From CAIKMD01 sp036490955 (GTDB lineage: Bacteria > Pseudomonadota > Alphaproteobacteria > ATCC43930 > CGMCC-115725), in NCBI GenBank assembly GCA_036490955.1, contig DASXCX010000080.1, positions 6,795 to 70,794 on the forward strand: DNA of 64,000 nucleotides, given 5' to 3'. Position 1 is the first letter of the stretch, and each line of letters opens with the position of its first letter. The notes under the pieces are model-generated. The model searched no databases. It worked only from the letters and a program-made list of their open reading frames with translations, and was not told where the DNA came from. Below, piece by piece: positions 48,626 to 55,929 of this stretch. A program made the translations under genes and the position numbers.

Positions 48626-49429
48626 CTAGCGTTTTTCTCCCTTATTCTCCTCGCGCTTCGCCCACTGCCATTTCGCCTCCATCTCGTCGAGGCTGGCGCT
48701 GCCGGGCTGTTTGCCGTCGGCGGCGAGCAAGGTCTCGACGCGGCGAAAGCGGCGCTCGAATTTGCGGCAGGCGCGGCGCAGCGCCTGTTCCGGATCGTGC
48801 TCGAGCTTGCGCGCGAGATTGACGACGGCGAAGAGCAGATCGCCTAGCTCGTCCTCGATACGGTCGCTGCTGTCCTCGGCGATCGCCTCGCAAACCTCGG
48901 CGATCTCTTCCTCGATCTTGTCGAAGACCGGATCGACATCGGGCCAGTCGAAGCCGACACGCGCGGCGCGGCGCTGCAGCTTCGCGGCGCGGGTGAGGGC
49001 GGGCAGTCCCGGCCCGATCCCGTCGAGCGCGCTCGCCGCGCCCTTGGCGGCGCGCTCCTTGGCCTTGAGGTCTTCCCAGGCCACGATCGTCGCCGCGGCA
49101 TTGGCGATCTCGGCCGCGGCGAAGACATGCGGATGCCGCGTGATCATCTTGTCGCTGATCGCCTTGGCGACATCTTCGAACATAAAGCTGCCGGCTTCCT
49201 CGGCCATGCGCGAATGGAAGACGACCTGAAGCAGCAGATCGCCGAGCTCTTCCTTGAGCGCCGGCACATCGTCGGCCTCGGCGGCTTCGGCGACCTCATA
49301 GGCTTCCTCGATTGTATAAGGCGCGATAGTTTTGAAGCTCTGCACGACGTCCCAGGGACAGCCGGTTTTGGGGTCGCGCAGCCGCGCCATGATCGTCAGG
49401 AGCCGCTGAAGCTGGGGCGTATCGGTCAT
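48626..49429 (-). CDS. mazG: MazG nucleoside triphosphate pyrophosphohydrolase
   Basis: This 267-residue protein has two MazG domains with the acidic helices EELGDLLLQVVFHSRMAEE and EDELGDLLFAVVNLARKL, plus GCPWD near the N-terminus. It hydrolyses dNTPs or ppGpp-linked nucleotides. ATG at 49429 gives the normal N-terminus MTDTPQLQRLL. Upstream, the frame stays open for another 144 codons through the dif-like site into the provirus repressor, so a repressor-MazG fusion could be made in the lysogen. Confidence 0.93.
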   Translation of the reverse strand: MTDTPQLQRLLTIMARLRDPKTGCPWDVVQSFKTIAPYTIEEAYEVAEAAEADDVPALKEELGDLLLQVVFHSRMAEEAGSFMFEDVAKAISDKMITRHPHVFAAAEIANAAATIVAWEDLKAKERAAKGAASALDGIGPGLPALTRAAKLQRRAARVGFDWPDVDPVFDKIEEEIAEVCEAIAEDSSDRIEDELGDLLFAVVNLARKLEHDPEQALRRACRKFERRFRRVETLLAADGKQPGSASLDEMEAKWQWAKREENKGEKR

Positions 49430-49511
49430 GCGCGAGCCCCGGAAAATGCCCCGGAAATAAGGGGATCTCGGAGGGTTGGGGATGAATCTGTGCGCCATCG
49501 CCGGCACCCAA

Positions 49512-49539
49512 ATATCGCATAATGTATACTCTGGTGAAA
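49512..49539. repeat. Left provirus boundary: dif-like XerC/XerD site
   Basis: ATATCGCATAA-TGTATA-CTCTGGTGAAA follows the 11-6-11 layout of dif. The central hexamer equals E. coli dif; the XerC half matches 7 of 11 and the right, phage-side half only 6 of 11. It shares a 13-bp core (CGCATAATGTATA, 49516-49528) with the site at 61163-61175 in direct orientation. A degenerate XerD side is usual in the attP of Xer-integrating phages. Confidence 0.85.
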
Positions 49540-49861
49540 CATTCGCGCTAACCTGTTCCGCAGTTGTTCCTAAGGCGATTATTGTAAAAACGGCGGCACT
49601 GATCTTAGCGAGGATCGCGCGATATTGCGCTTTTGCCCCTTCCGATCTTGCGCGCCAAGTATTCAGGTCTAAAAGCGCCGTAGCCGCATCGACACCAGCA
49701 CGGTTAGCCAGTTCAATCATCGTGTCATCGTCAGGCCATGCGCGGCGCGTGCGGTATTGGGAAACGCTTTGGCGGATTATGTTTAGAGCATCTGCCAACG
49801 CTGTATCCGACTTGAAGCCGCAGCGCTCGCGCGCACGGTCAAGGTATTCATCGATCGTCAT
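49523..49861 (-). CDS. Phage repressor-like HTH protein, DUF3693 type (phage-derived part; frame open into mazG)
   Basis: The 113 phage-derived codons start at ATG 49861 after GGAG. They give a DUF3693-like protein: TIDEYLDRARERCGFKSDTA, then HTH helix ALADALNIIRQSVSQYRTR, DDTMIELANRAGVDAATALLDL, and a hydrophobic C-terminal helix ISAAVFTIIALGTTAEQVSA. Such proteins are found in filamentous phages as regulators. No stop occurs before mazG. In the reconstructed circle the frame continues 38 codons past the core to a TGA at 61062-61064. It is divergent from the early genes. Confidence 0.75.
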
Positions 49862-49981
49862 GTAGGGCGCTCTCCAAAGCGGTAGAGCTGCGATCATGCT
49901 CTCGAAAAAAGCTGTTGACAATAGACACACTCCATAGGCTCCGCTGTCAGCCACAGACACTAGCGATGGTGTCTCGGTCCT

Positions 49982-50036
49982 TCACCGGATCGCGGGCGCG
50001 CCGAACTCCAAGGCGGTACGCGCCCGCTTCCGGTGA
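49982..50036. repeat. Large inverted repeat (hairpin 1)
   Basis: TCACCGG (49982-49988) pairs with CCGGTGA (50030-50036), and GCGGGCGCG (49992-50000) pairs with CGCGCCCGC (50019-50027), with a short internal bulge and an 18-base loop. Together they make a 16-bp interrupted stem. Confidence 0.85.
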
Positions 50037-50065
50037 GCGAGGCGAGTTTTCCGCAGCGGGCTTCC

Positions 50066-50166
50066 TGGCAGGTTCACCCGTTGCGGCTTTGGAGGCGAGC
50101 GATCGCCAGTGAGGCGGCGAAGAGGGGAAACCTTCCTCGCCGCCTCCAAATCCCCTGAACCTGCCA
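50066..50166. repeat. Large nested inverted repeat (hairpin 2, alternative pairings)
   Basis: TGGCAGGTTCA (50066-50076) is the exact reverse complement of TGAACCTGCCA (50156-50166). Inside, CGCCTCCAAA (50141-50150) can pair with TTTGGAGGCG (50088-50097), or TCGCCGCCTC (50137-50146) with GAGGCGGCGA (50111-50120). The two inner pairings exclude each other. Confidence 0.85.
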
Positions 50167-50215
50167 ACGGCGCGCGCGCAGCGCGCGACCGGCGAACGGT
50201 GAAGGAAGGTGGACG

Positions 50216-50623
50216 ATGAACATCGGTCGTTTAGTCCGAGCGCAAGAGCCCGGCGAATTTATCGGCAACATCACGACGCGAACGCTCGCCTTGCAGCTCG
50301 TCATGCGGCAAAGCATCCGCTGGAAATCGGCGGATAAAAATTCGCCGAAGTATGAACTCTTCGAGCGATCGCGGCATGGCGAAGTGGCGATCGGCATGGC
50401 GTGGGAAAAGACGGCGCATACAGTCGACAATCTCGGCCGAAAATATCTCTCGCTGTTGCTCGATGATCCATCCTTCGATCAGCAGCTGCAATGCAGCGGC
50501 TTCGAGACCGAGGACGGCTACGACATCGTGTGGCAGCGGCCGCGCGACGATCGCAACTTTCGCCCTGATCCTGGGCGCGCGGCTGATCGACGCGACGATC
50601 CGGAAGTGTTCAATCGCGGGTGA
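50216..50623 (+). CDS. DUF736-like phage early protein
   Basis: This 135-residue protein follows the DUF736 pattern (GEFIGNITTRTLAL, KYELFERSRHGEVAIGMAWEKT, YLSLLLDDPSF, DGYDIVWQRPR), small proteins otherwise common on alphaproteobacterial conjugative elements, of unknown function. The last 30 residues are charged. A strong GAAGGAAGGTGG precedes the ATG. It is the first rightward phage gene, suggesting an early role. Confidence 0.68.
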   Translation: MNIGRLVRAQEPGEFIGNITTRTLALQLVMRQSIRWKSADKNSPKYELFERSRHGEVAIGMAWEKTAHTVDNLGRKYLSLLLDDPSFDQQLQCSGFETEDGYDIVWQRPRDDRNFRPDPGRAADRRDDPEVFNRG

Positions 50624-50955
50624 TGCGCGAGCTGGCGAATCATCGCGCGTGGCGCATCGGGATGCACGGTTACAAAATCACCGTGCATCCCGTGCACGCG
50701 TTCCCGTTCATCGAGCAACGCGATATCGAATTGCAGCAGCGAGGCGCGGACTGGTGGTGCGTCGCGGTGTGGCGCTTAGAAAGCGCGGAGCCCATCACAC
50801 TCGATCACTGGGCGCGTCTCGATCGCGAGCGTCTCGCGTTGCAGCTCTACGATTGCGCATATCTTCGCGAGCATCATCCGATCGTAGACATGCGAGCCGT
50901 TTACGACCATTGCGCGACGTGGATGGAACACGAAATCAGGAGACGCGCCGCATGA
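50623..50955 (+). CDS. Phage hypothetical protein
   Basis: This 110-residue protein, rich in Trp, His and Arg (GADWWCVAVWRLESAEPITL, YLREHHPIVDMRAVYDHCAT), starts at ATG 50623, overlapping the DUF736 stop as TGATG. No family is recognised. Its stop overlaps the next start (ATGA). It is part of the early operon before rep. Confidence 0.6.
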   Translation: MRELANHRAWRIGMHGYKITVHPVHAFPFIEQRDIELQQRGADWWCVAVWRLESAEPITLDHWARLDRERLALQLYDCAYLREHHPIVDMRAVYDHCATWMEHEIRRRAA

Positions 50956-51026
50956 TTTGGCCGATTGTAAGCGTCGCGGTGATTTTTTCCTTCAGGTTTC
51001 GTCGGCGCGCGTGGTGGGACGAATGA
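50952..51026 (+). CDS. Tiny membrane peptide
   Basis: A 24-residue frame encodes a short hydrophobic helix (IWPIVSVAVIFSF) followed by a basic tail (RFRRRAWWDE). It starts by ATGA overlap with the previous stop and ends by ATGA overlap with the next start. The two-sided coupling is the main support for it being real. Confidence 0.45.
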   Translation: MIWPIVSVAVIFSFRFRRRAWWDE

Positions 51027-51205
51027 TTTGGCTCATGCATCGCTGGCACGCGCGGCGCGAGATGCGTCGTGCATGGCGTCATATCAAGGATAGCGCGCGG
51101 CAGATGCGCCAGGATCGCGAAGTCGTCGCCGATCTCCATCTCAGCGAGGCGATCACGGCGTTGCGCTATGCTCGCTCCTGGCTTTACGAGGGACATTCTC
51201 GCTAG
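51023..51205 (+). CDS. Phage small basic hypothetical protein
   Basis: This 60-residue Arg/His-rich protein (HRWHARREMRRAWRHIKDSA) is predicted helical. ATG 51023 overlaps the tiny peptide's stop. An in-frame upstream start at 50957 exists, but coupling favours 51023. It ends four bases before rep. Function unknown. Confidence 0.52.
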   Translation: MIWLMHRWHARREMRRAWRHIKDSARQMRQDREVVADLHLSEAITALRYARSWLYEGHSR

Positions 51206-51209
51206 CGAC

Positions 51210-52334
51210 ATGTCGAGCGCCCTTGTCAATATCGCACACAGCTTTTCCGCTTCGCCCGATATCGTCAATATCGCACACAGCTTTTCCGCTTCGCCCGATA
51301 TCGAAGGCAGGCGGCGGCTGTTTCAGCTGCACGCAACGGCGGCGCGGATCATGCGAGACGAGCGCGTCGCGACATGCGGCCGGCGCTCGATCTTCAGCCA
51401 TGTCGACGTGCGTTGCGGCGATCGCGCATCCTTCGGTGGCGTCGAGACGTGCGGCTCGGTTTGGATGTGCCCGAAATGCGCCTCGCGCATCGCTGAGGGC
51501 CGTCGCCAAGAAATCCGCGCGCTCGCCGATCAGCATTGCCGCTCGGGTGGCGCGATCTACATGGCCGCGTTCACCATCCCGCATCAAGCGTGGGACAGGC
51601 TCGACGTGCGAGATGCTGAGGGAAAGCGAACCGATCAAGGATTGTTAGGCGCAATTTCGAAGTCTTGGTCAAAGATGATCAGCGGAAGAGCATGGCAACG
51701 TGAGTACGAAAAAGCGGGATGCAGCGGCGGCGTTAGAGCGTTGGAAGTTACTCACGGTCGCAATGGTTGGCATCCCCACCTGCACGCTGTTTTTTTTCTT
51801 TCATCGGACGATGCCGCTGCTGAGTTCGGAGTTTTTCTTTTCGAGCGTTGGGCTCGCATCGTTCAACGTATGGGTTTCGGAGATTGCAATGCGAATATAT
51901 GGCGCTTTGAGAAAGCCGCGAACTACGACGCGGTGACCGACTACGTCGTCAAAGGCAATTTCGATATGGAGTTGACGCGCGGGCACATGAAGCTCGCGAA
52001 GGGCGGCGGTCGATCGCCCTGGCAGCTCCTCGCCGATGCTCGCTTAGGCGACAATCGCGCGGTGTGGCTCTTCCGCGAATTCGCGACGGCGTTCAAGGGT
52101 GCGCGCCAATTGACTTGGTTCGGCGATCTTCGTGAGGCGCGTAGCGATCTAGACATTGCGAGCGCCGAGGAATCATCGCCGATCATCGGGCGCATTTCAC
52201 GTCGCGCATTCTCGACAATCCATGCGCGCGGCGTTGCGTGCGACGTGCTGGAAGCGGCCGAGCGTGGCGGTTGGGGCGCGGTGTTGGAATTTTTAGCAGG
52301 GGAGGGGATATGTCCCGATCTCAAATCGACGTAG
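51210..52334 (+). CDS. Rolling-circle replication initiator (Rep_1-like HUH endonuclease)
   Basis: This 374-residue protein has all Rep_1-type features: a Cys pair in SVWMCPKCASR (residues 84-93), motif 1 MAAFTIPHQAWDRL (118-131), the HUH motif in GWHPHLHAVFF (H190-x-H192) and motif 3 NYDAVTDYVVKGNF with tyrosines 239 and 245, one of which should nick DNA. It would start rolling-circle replication of the viral genome. The ATG at 51210 is preferred to longer forms because the previous gene ends at 51205. Its first residues include a duplicated 13-residue unit. Confidence 0.87.
   Translation: MSSALVNIAHSFSASPDIVNIAHSFSASPDIEGRRRLFQLHATAARIMRDERVATCGRRSIFSHVDVRCGDRASFGGVETCGSVWMCPKCASRIAEGRRQEIRALADQHCRSGGAIYMAAFTIPHQAWDRLDVRDAEGKRTDQGLLGAISKSWSKMISGRAWQREYEKAGCSGGVRALEVTHGRNGWHPHLHAVFFLSSDDAAAEFGVFLFERWARIVQRMGFGDCNANIWRFEKAANYDAVTDYVVKGNFDMELTRGHMKLAKGGGRSPWQLLADARLGDNRAVWLFREFATAFKGARQLTWFGDLREARSDLDIASAEESSPIIGRISRRAFSTIHARGVACDVLEAAERGGWGAVLEFLAGEGICPDLKST
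51225..51302 (+). repeat. Perfect 39-bp tandem duplication in the rep 5' end
   Basis: Two identical 39-base units (51225-51263 and 51264-51302) encode VNIAHSFSASPDI twice, in frame, at residues 6-31 of Rep. Being exact, the duplication is recent or kept by selection. Confidence 0.95.
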
Positions 52335-52501
52335 TGATGCGTCACGTCGACAAACTCAAAGCAAGCGCATCGTTGACCGCGCTCGCGCCGAATGCGGCTC
52401 CGTTCGCGGAAGCGATCATGGCGCAGCTCGTCGACCTGGAAAATCGTATTGACGCGCTTCAGCGCGCCGTCGACGCGATGCGCGGAGCGCCGATCCTGTG
52501 A
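52310..52501 (+). CDS. Phage small coiled-coil protein
   Basis: This 63-residue protein has a likely coiled coil (EAIMAQLVDLENRIDALQRAVD). A good GGAGGGG precedes ATG 52310 inside the end of rep (25-base overlap). Its stop overlaps the next GTG start. No family known. Confidence 0.65.
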   Translation: MSRSQIDVVMRHVDKLKASASLTALAPNAAPFAEAIMAQLVDLENRIDALQRAVDAMRGAPIL

Positions 52502-52884
52502 AACAAGGCCCGCGCAACGTCGCGCTCGGCGCGATCTCTTGTCCGCTGTGTCACGAAGATATGCGCGTGACGACGAACAAGGAAGGTTATCCCACGGCGT
52601 ATTGCGCGCCGTGTCGCTGTCAGCTCCAAGTCCGCGCGCCGCAAGGCTCGCTGCTACTTCTCGGAAAGGTTCACGAATGGCAAGGCAACGAAGCAATCGC
52701 CGAAATGGTCGACGCAGCAGACGCGCGCGTGATGTACCAGAAGCTCCCCGCGTTGAAACCCCCGAAGCTGCCGCCTCACTTGAGCTCGACGAAGCCGGCT
52801 TCCTCAAAGACGACAACGCCGGAACCGGAGAAGCCGAAGGATCAGCCGGCAAAGGGCCGCACGTTTCTGGGTCTGCCGCTCTAG
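52498..52884 (+). CDS. Phage zinc-ribbon protein
   Basis: This 128-residue protein begins at GTG 52498 by GTGA overlap. Residues 15-40 hold two Cys pairs (CPLC and CAPC), a zinc ribbon. The C-terminal 50 residues are rich in Pro, Lys, Thr and Ser and presumably disordered. The last 208 bases also encode the N-terminus of the next gene in another frame. Confidence 0.68.
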   Translation: MKQGPRNVALGAISCPLCHEDMRVTTNKEGYPTAYCAPCRCQLQVRAPQGSLLLLGKVHEWQGNEAIAEMVDAADARVMYQKLPALKPPKLPPHLSSTKPASSKTTTPEPEKPKDQPAKGRTFLGLPL

Positions 52885-53285
52885 AGGACATGATTGCCGA
52901 AGCCGCGGCGTCGCCGCTCGGCAATAGCGGCGCGCCGCCGATCGACGCGCCGAAGGTCGAGCCTGCGCTGACGGCGGTCAACTTTCCCGGCATCTGCATG
53001 GGCGCTTCGGTGCTCATGTCGCTGGGCCTGAGCAAAATCGGTTTCGGCGCGCTGACCGAGAAGGAAGGCGAGGCGCTGACCAATTCCATGTTGCGCGTGG
53101 TGACGGCATTCGAGATTTCCATCGGCGATCCGCGCACGGCGGCGGTCCTCGATCTCGGCGGCACGCTCACCGCGATCATGTTGCCGCGTATCATGGACGA
53201 CATGGCGCGGCGCAAAGTGCGCAACGCTTCGCCGACGCAAGCGGCGGCGAACGATCGCGCGGCCGATGAGCCTGCATCAGCCTGA
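52677..53285 (+). CDS. Phage protein with Arg-rich N-terminus and hydrophobic core, possible virion component
   Basis: This 202-residue frame has an Arg-rich start (RQRSNRRNGRRSRRARD), an acidic stretch and a conserved-looking hydrophobic part (AVNFPGICMGASVLMSLGLS, AVLDLGGTLTAIMLPRIMDD). GGAAAGG lies suitably before ATG 52677; ATG 52890 is an alternative giving a 131-residue form that avoids the overlap. It immediately precedes the ATPase and overlaps its start. Confidence 0.6.
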   Translation: MARQRSNRRNGRRSRRARDVPEAPRVETPEAAASLELDEAGFLKDDNAGTGEAEGSAGKGPHVSGSAALEDMIAEAAASPLGNSGAPPIDAPKVEPALTAVNFPGICMGASVLMSLGLSKIGFGALTEKEGEALTNSMLRVVTAFEISIGDPRTAAVLDLGGTLTAIMLPRIMDDMARRKVRNASPTQAAANDRAADEPASA

Positions 53286-53862
53286 CAATCGGCTTTATCT
53301 CGGCATGGGCGGGAGCGGCAAAACGTGGCTCGCGCTGCGTCATGCCGATGCCTTCGACCGCGTCGTGTACGTTCGGCCGGAAGATCGTGAGCGCGCGCCC
53401 TATCCCGAGACGCGCGATCGCATCGCCCTATGCCGCGCGATGCAGCAGCCGCGCTTTGCGGTGACGTTCACGACCGACGCCAACCCGGAGCTCTGGGAAT
53501 GGGCGAACCGGGCAGCGATGGCGCGCGGTGACTGTCTCGTGATTTGGGAAGAGGCGTCATCGCTCGGCGACGGCAAGCCGCGCCTCCCAACCCATGCTCA
53601 TGCGCTATGGATGCGCGGCCGTCATGCGCGCTGCCGGGTGTTTGCCTGTTCGCAGCGGCCGTCGCGTATCTCACGCGATTGTACGGCGAACTTGAGCCGC
53701 GCCGTGATCTTCGCGACGACGGAGCCGAACGACCTAAAATTCTACCGGGACATGATCGGCGATCGCGCGGCGATCGAGCGCATCCGCTCTCTAGCGAGGT
53801 ATGAGGCGGTCGATTTCAACCCTTTGGGAGGCTGGACGGTCAAGAAATCGCCCTTCGACTAG
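53266..53862 (+). CDS. Genome-packaging ATPase (FtsK/HerA type, P9-like)
   Basis: This 198-residue ATPase has Walker A GMGGSGKT (residues 13-20), Walker B CLVIWEEAS (about 90-98) and a sensor-like FACSQRPSRIS that resembles the Gln-containing motif of the FtsK-HerA packaging ATPases of PRD1-like viruses. Zot-like secretion ATPases of filamentous phages also share this core, but they carry a membrane helix, absent here. Location just before the capsid candidate supports packaging. Confidence 0.8.
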   Translation: MSLHQPDNRLYLGMGGSGKTWLALRHADAFDRVVYVRPEDRERAPYPETRDRIALCRAMQQPRFAVTFTTDANPELWEWANRAAMARGDCLVIWEEASSLGDGKPRLPTHAHALWMRGRHARCRVFACSQRPSRISRDCTANLSRAVIFATTEPNDLKFYRDMIGDRAAIERIRSLARYEAVDFNPLGGWTVKKSPFD

Positions 53863-53951
53863 CTCGCTAGCGTAACGGCTTTTTCCCCAATGGCATGAAA
53901 AATGTCGTAGCGATGGTCAGGGCGATTTTGCCTCGAACCCCGGAGGGGAAC

Positions 53952-54038
53952 ATGTCTGTTCGGTCCATTGCCATGACCACGGTCGCGCTCTTCGTCGCGA
54001 TCTACATCTACGACAAGGTCAAGGGCTCGCTGCCCTGA
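53952..54038 (+). CDS. 28-residue membrane peptide before the capsid gene
   Basis: CGGAGGGG stands four bases before an ATG encoding a single hydrophobic helix (MTTVALFVAIYIYDKV) with a short basic end. The position between ATPase and capsid genes and the strong ribosome site support it. It could be a minor membrane component of the virion. Confidence 0.6.
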   Translation: MSVRSIAMTTVALFVAIYIYDKVKGSLP

Positions 54039-54084
54039 TCGGCCGTTAAGCGTCCCGCCTTAAGAACACAGAGGACTTCGCAAA

Positions 54085-55161
54085 ATGGCGATCAGCAATC
54101 AGTTCAAGCTGGTAAACCGAATTGGCACCTTCGCGCAGACGGTCGGCCGTCAGCCGCTCAATCTCGACGTAGGCGCGCCGCTCACCGGCATCGATATCCG
54201 GTTGCGTTACACCGTCGCGACGGGAGCGACCGCGCCGACAGGCGTTCAGTACGGCGCGGTGTTTCAACTCGCGCAGCTCATCCAGCGCATGGAGCTGGTG
54301 GTCAATGGCGAGGACACCGTCATGTCGGTGCAGCCGTGGCTTTACATCGCGCGTTTCGCACAAGAGCGTGGCGGCCTTTTCCCGCGCGGCTTCGAGACGC
54401 CGATCAACATGGCGGCGAACCAGAACACGAACGTGGACGTCCATATCCCGATCCACTTCGATCTCATTCGCGGTCGCAAGCGCAATGACTGCGCGGTCGA
54501 CCTTCGCGGCATCCGCGCGGCGCAGCTCTATCTGACGTTCGGCGGCGCGGCCAATCTCTTTGGCGTGCCCGGCGCGACGGTGGCGATCTCGAATATCATC
54601 GTCGATATCGAGGCCACCTACATCGAGCAAGTGCCCGCGCGCGACAAGAACGGCAAGCCGATCCTCTTCGCGGTGCGCCAGCTCGACGAGCTAACGCTGC
54701 CGCTTCCGGGAGCGAACAATCAGACGACGCTCGACATCGATCAGCGGACGGGCGTCAACCTGATTTCGCTGGGCATGTTCTTTGATACGCTCATCGGCGG
54801 CGTGCATGGTGGCGACGATACCGGTCTCATCAACGGCGCGACGTTCCAGGGCGATTTGAAGCTGCGCAGCGGCGGCAGCTACTTCGGCGTGACGCAAGCG
54901 GCCTTCGTCAAGGCGCGTGCGCGCGACGAAATGCGCTTGATCAACGCCGGGCAGGCGCTCGACGTGGCGTCGATGCTCAATCCGGAGTTCCCCGGCTTCT
55001 TCTTCTGGGATCAGCGTTACGACGGCAAATTGTCGACCGGCATTCCGACGGGTGCGCTGGACGCCAATTTGCAGCTCTTGCTCAACCAGAATTTCAACAC
55101 GGGCAACACGACGCTTTTCGTTCAACGCGAAAGCGTGCGTCCGCTGAACGTCGGTATCTAA
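54085..55161 (+). CDS. Major capsid protein candidate, PM2 P2-like double-jelly-roll
   Basis: This 358-residue protein has no signal and is rich in predicted beta strands. Its start (NRIGTFAQTVGRQPLNLDVG, TGIDIRLRYTV, LIQRMELVVNGEDTVM) has the arrangement of the P2 N-terminal coat domain of corticovirus PM2: a hydrophobic core strand, a long loop, then a strand ending in VNG. Two similar halves are suggested (a second block at about residues 195-340). It is the largest structural protein and follows the ATPase, as in PRD1-like viruses. No search was run. Confidence 0.72.
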   Translation: MAISNQFKLVNRIGTFAQTVGRQPLNLDVGAPLTGIDIRLRYTVATGATAPTGVQYGAVFQLAQLIQRMELVVNGEDTVMSVQPWLYIARFAQERGGLFPRGFETPINMAANQNTNVDVHIPIHFDLIRGRKRNDCAVDLRGIRAAQLYLTFGGAANLFGVPGATVAISNIIVDIEATYIEQVPARDKNGKPILFAVRQLDELTLPLPGANNQTTLDIDQRTGVNLISLGMFFDTLIGGVHGGDDTGLINGATFQGDLKLRSGGSYFGVTQAAFVKARARDEMRLINAGQALDVASMLNPEFPGFFFWDQRYDGKLSTGIPTGALDANLQLLLNQNFNTGNTTLFVQRESVRPLNVGI

Positions 55162-55171
55162 TACTCGCGGA

Positions 55172-55210
55172 GGCGGCGCGCCGAGGCCGGTCTATAGGCA
55201 GCGCGCCGCC
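55172..55210 (+). other. Strong hairpin after the capsid gene
   Basis: GGCGGCGCGC (55172-55181) and GCGCGCCGCC (55201-55210) form a perfect 10-bp stem with a 19-base loop ten bases after the capsid stop. No T-run follows, so it may be an mRNA-stabilising or partial-termination structure. Confidence 0.6.
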
Positions 55211-55238
55211 CATCCTCGATTAACTTCGCGAGGCGAGC

Positions 55239-55565
55239 ATGGACGAAAGCGCGGACACTCTCGACCTGGGCAGCGATCCGCTTGACGTTTTCTCGCAAGG
55301 CGGCAGCGGGACGGTCGACACGCCGGCCGACAATCCGTCGAACGGCATCGATCTAAATTCGCTTCTCGGCAATCTGACGGGCGCGGCGACGACGGCTTTC
55401 ACGGCGGCGCAGAACAGCGCGGCGGCGCAGTCGATCGCGCAAGCGCAGATCGCGGCGAGCGCGGCGAGCCCTGGCAACCCGCTGGCGATCCTCTCGACCG
55501 TCAATCCCACCTATCTGTGGATCGGTGCCGGCATCATCGTCCTCGCGCTGATCCTGAGGAAGTAG
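55239..55565 (+). CDS. Tail-anchored phage membrane protein 1
   Basis: This 108-residue protein has a Ser/Ala/Asp-rich soluble part and one C-terminal helix LWIGAGIIVLALIL ending in RK. No signal peptide. This is the first of a row of proteins of the same design, expected in the inner membrane of the virion. Confidence 0.72.
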   Translation: MDESADTLDLGSDPLDVFSQGGSGTVDTPADNPSNGIDLNSLLGNLTGAATTAFTAAQNSAAAQSIAQAQIAASAASPGNPLAILSTVNPTYLWIGAGIIVLALILRK

Positions 55566-55569
55566 CGCG

Positions 55570-55929
55570 ATGCGTTTTGATGCGCGCATAGGCGAATGGA
55601 TCGAGCCTAGCGATCGGCTCTGTTCGCTTTTCGATCTTGGCGCGAAGGTATCCGGCAACACTGACAGCACGGCGACGCAAACGTCGAGCGTGAGCTTCAT
55701 CCCGAGCGTCAGCAACAATTCATCGCAGCCGCTGGTGTCGAGCTTTCCGGCCGGGCAGGGCCTGTCGACGCTCAACACAGCCTTGCCCGGCTCCGCGGCG
55801 TTCCTGCCGTCGACCTATGCCGGCTTGACGACGGACACGGCTAGCTCGACCACGCCGTCGCTGACCACGCTGTTGCTGCTGGGCGCGCTCGCGGCCGGCG
55901 CATTCTTCCTCTTGCGGAAGCACCTATGA
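55570..55929 (+). CDS. Tail-anchored phage membrane protein 2
   Basis: This 119-residue Ser/Thr-rich protein ends in a helix LLLLGALAAGAFFLLRKHL. The middle carries AGQGLSTLNTALPGSAA, nearly the same as AGIGLSTLNTALPNSAG in the next gene, so the two are paralogues or share a binding site. Its stop overlaps the next ATG (ATGA). Confidence 0.72.
   Translation: MRFDARIGEWIEPSDRLCSLFDLGAKVSGNTDSTATQTSSVSFIPSVSNNSSQPLVSSFPAGQGLSTLNTALPGSAAFLPSTYAGLTTDTASSTTPSLTTLLLLGALAAGAFFLLRKHL

Larger units (their letters stand above)
49862..50215. promoter_or_regulatory. Provirus control region with divergent promoters and candidate replication origin
   Basis: This 354-base gap separates the leftward repressor from the rightward early genes. 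It holds no gene but has two large inverted repeats (49982-50036 and 50066-50166) and a GC-rich GCGCGCGCGCAGCGCGCG tract at 50171-50187. Divergent promoters must lie here, though no clear -10/-35 boxes stand out. The layout resembles the intergenic origin/packaging region of small single-stranded phages. Confidence 0.6.

Noticed and set aside
51700..51936. Open frame of 78 codons inside rep with a hydrophobic middle, resembling a possible overlapping lysis gene
   Set aside because: It lies over the HUH region whose coding constraint explains it, has only a GTG start with no ribosome site, and no coupling to a neighbour.
53266..53862. Interpretation of the ATPase as a filamentous-phage Zot protein
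   Set aside because: No transmembrane helix or periplasmic domain, and the surrounding genes lack inovirus coat and adsorption proteins; packaging ATPase fits better.
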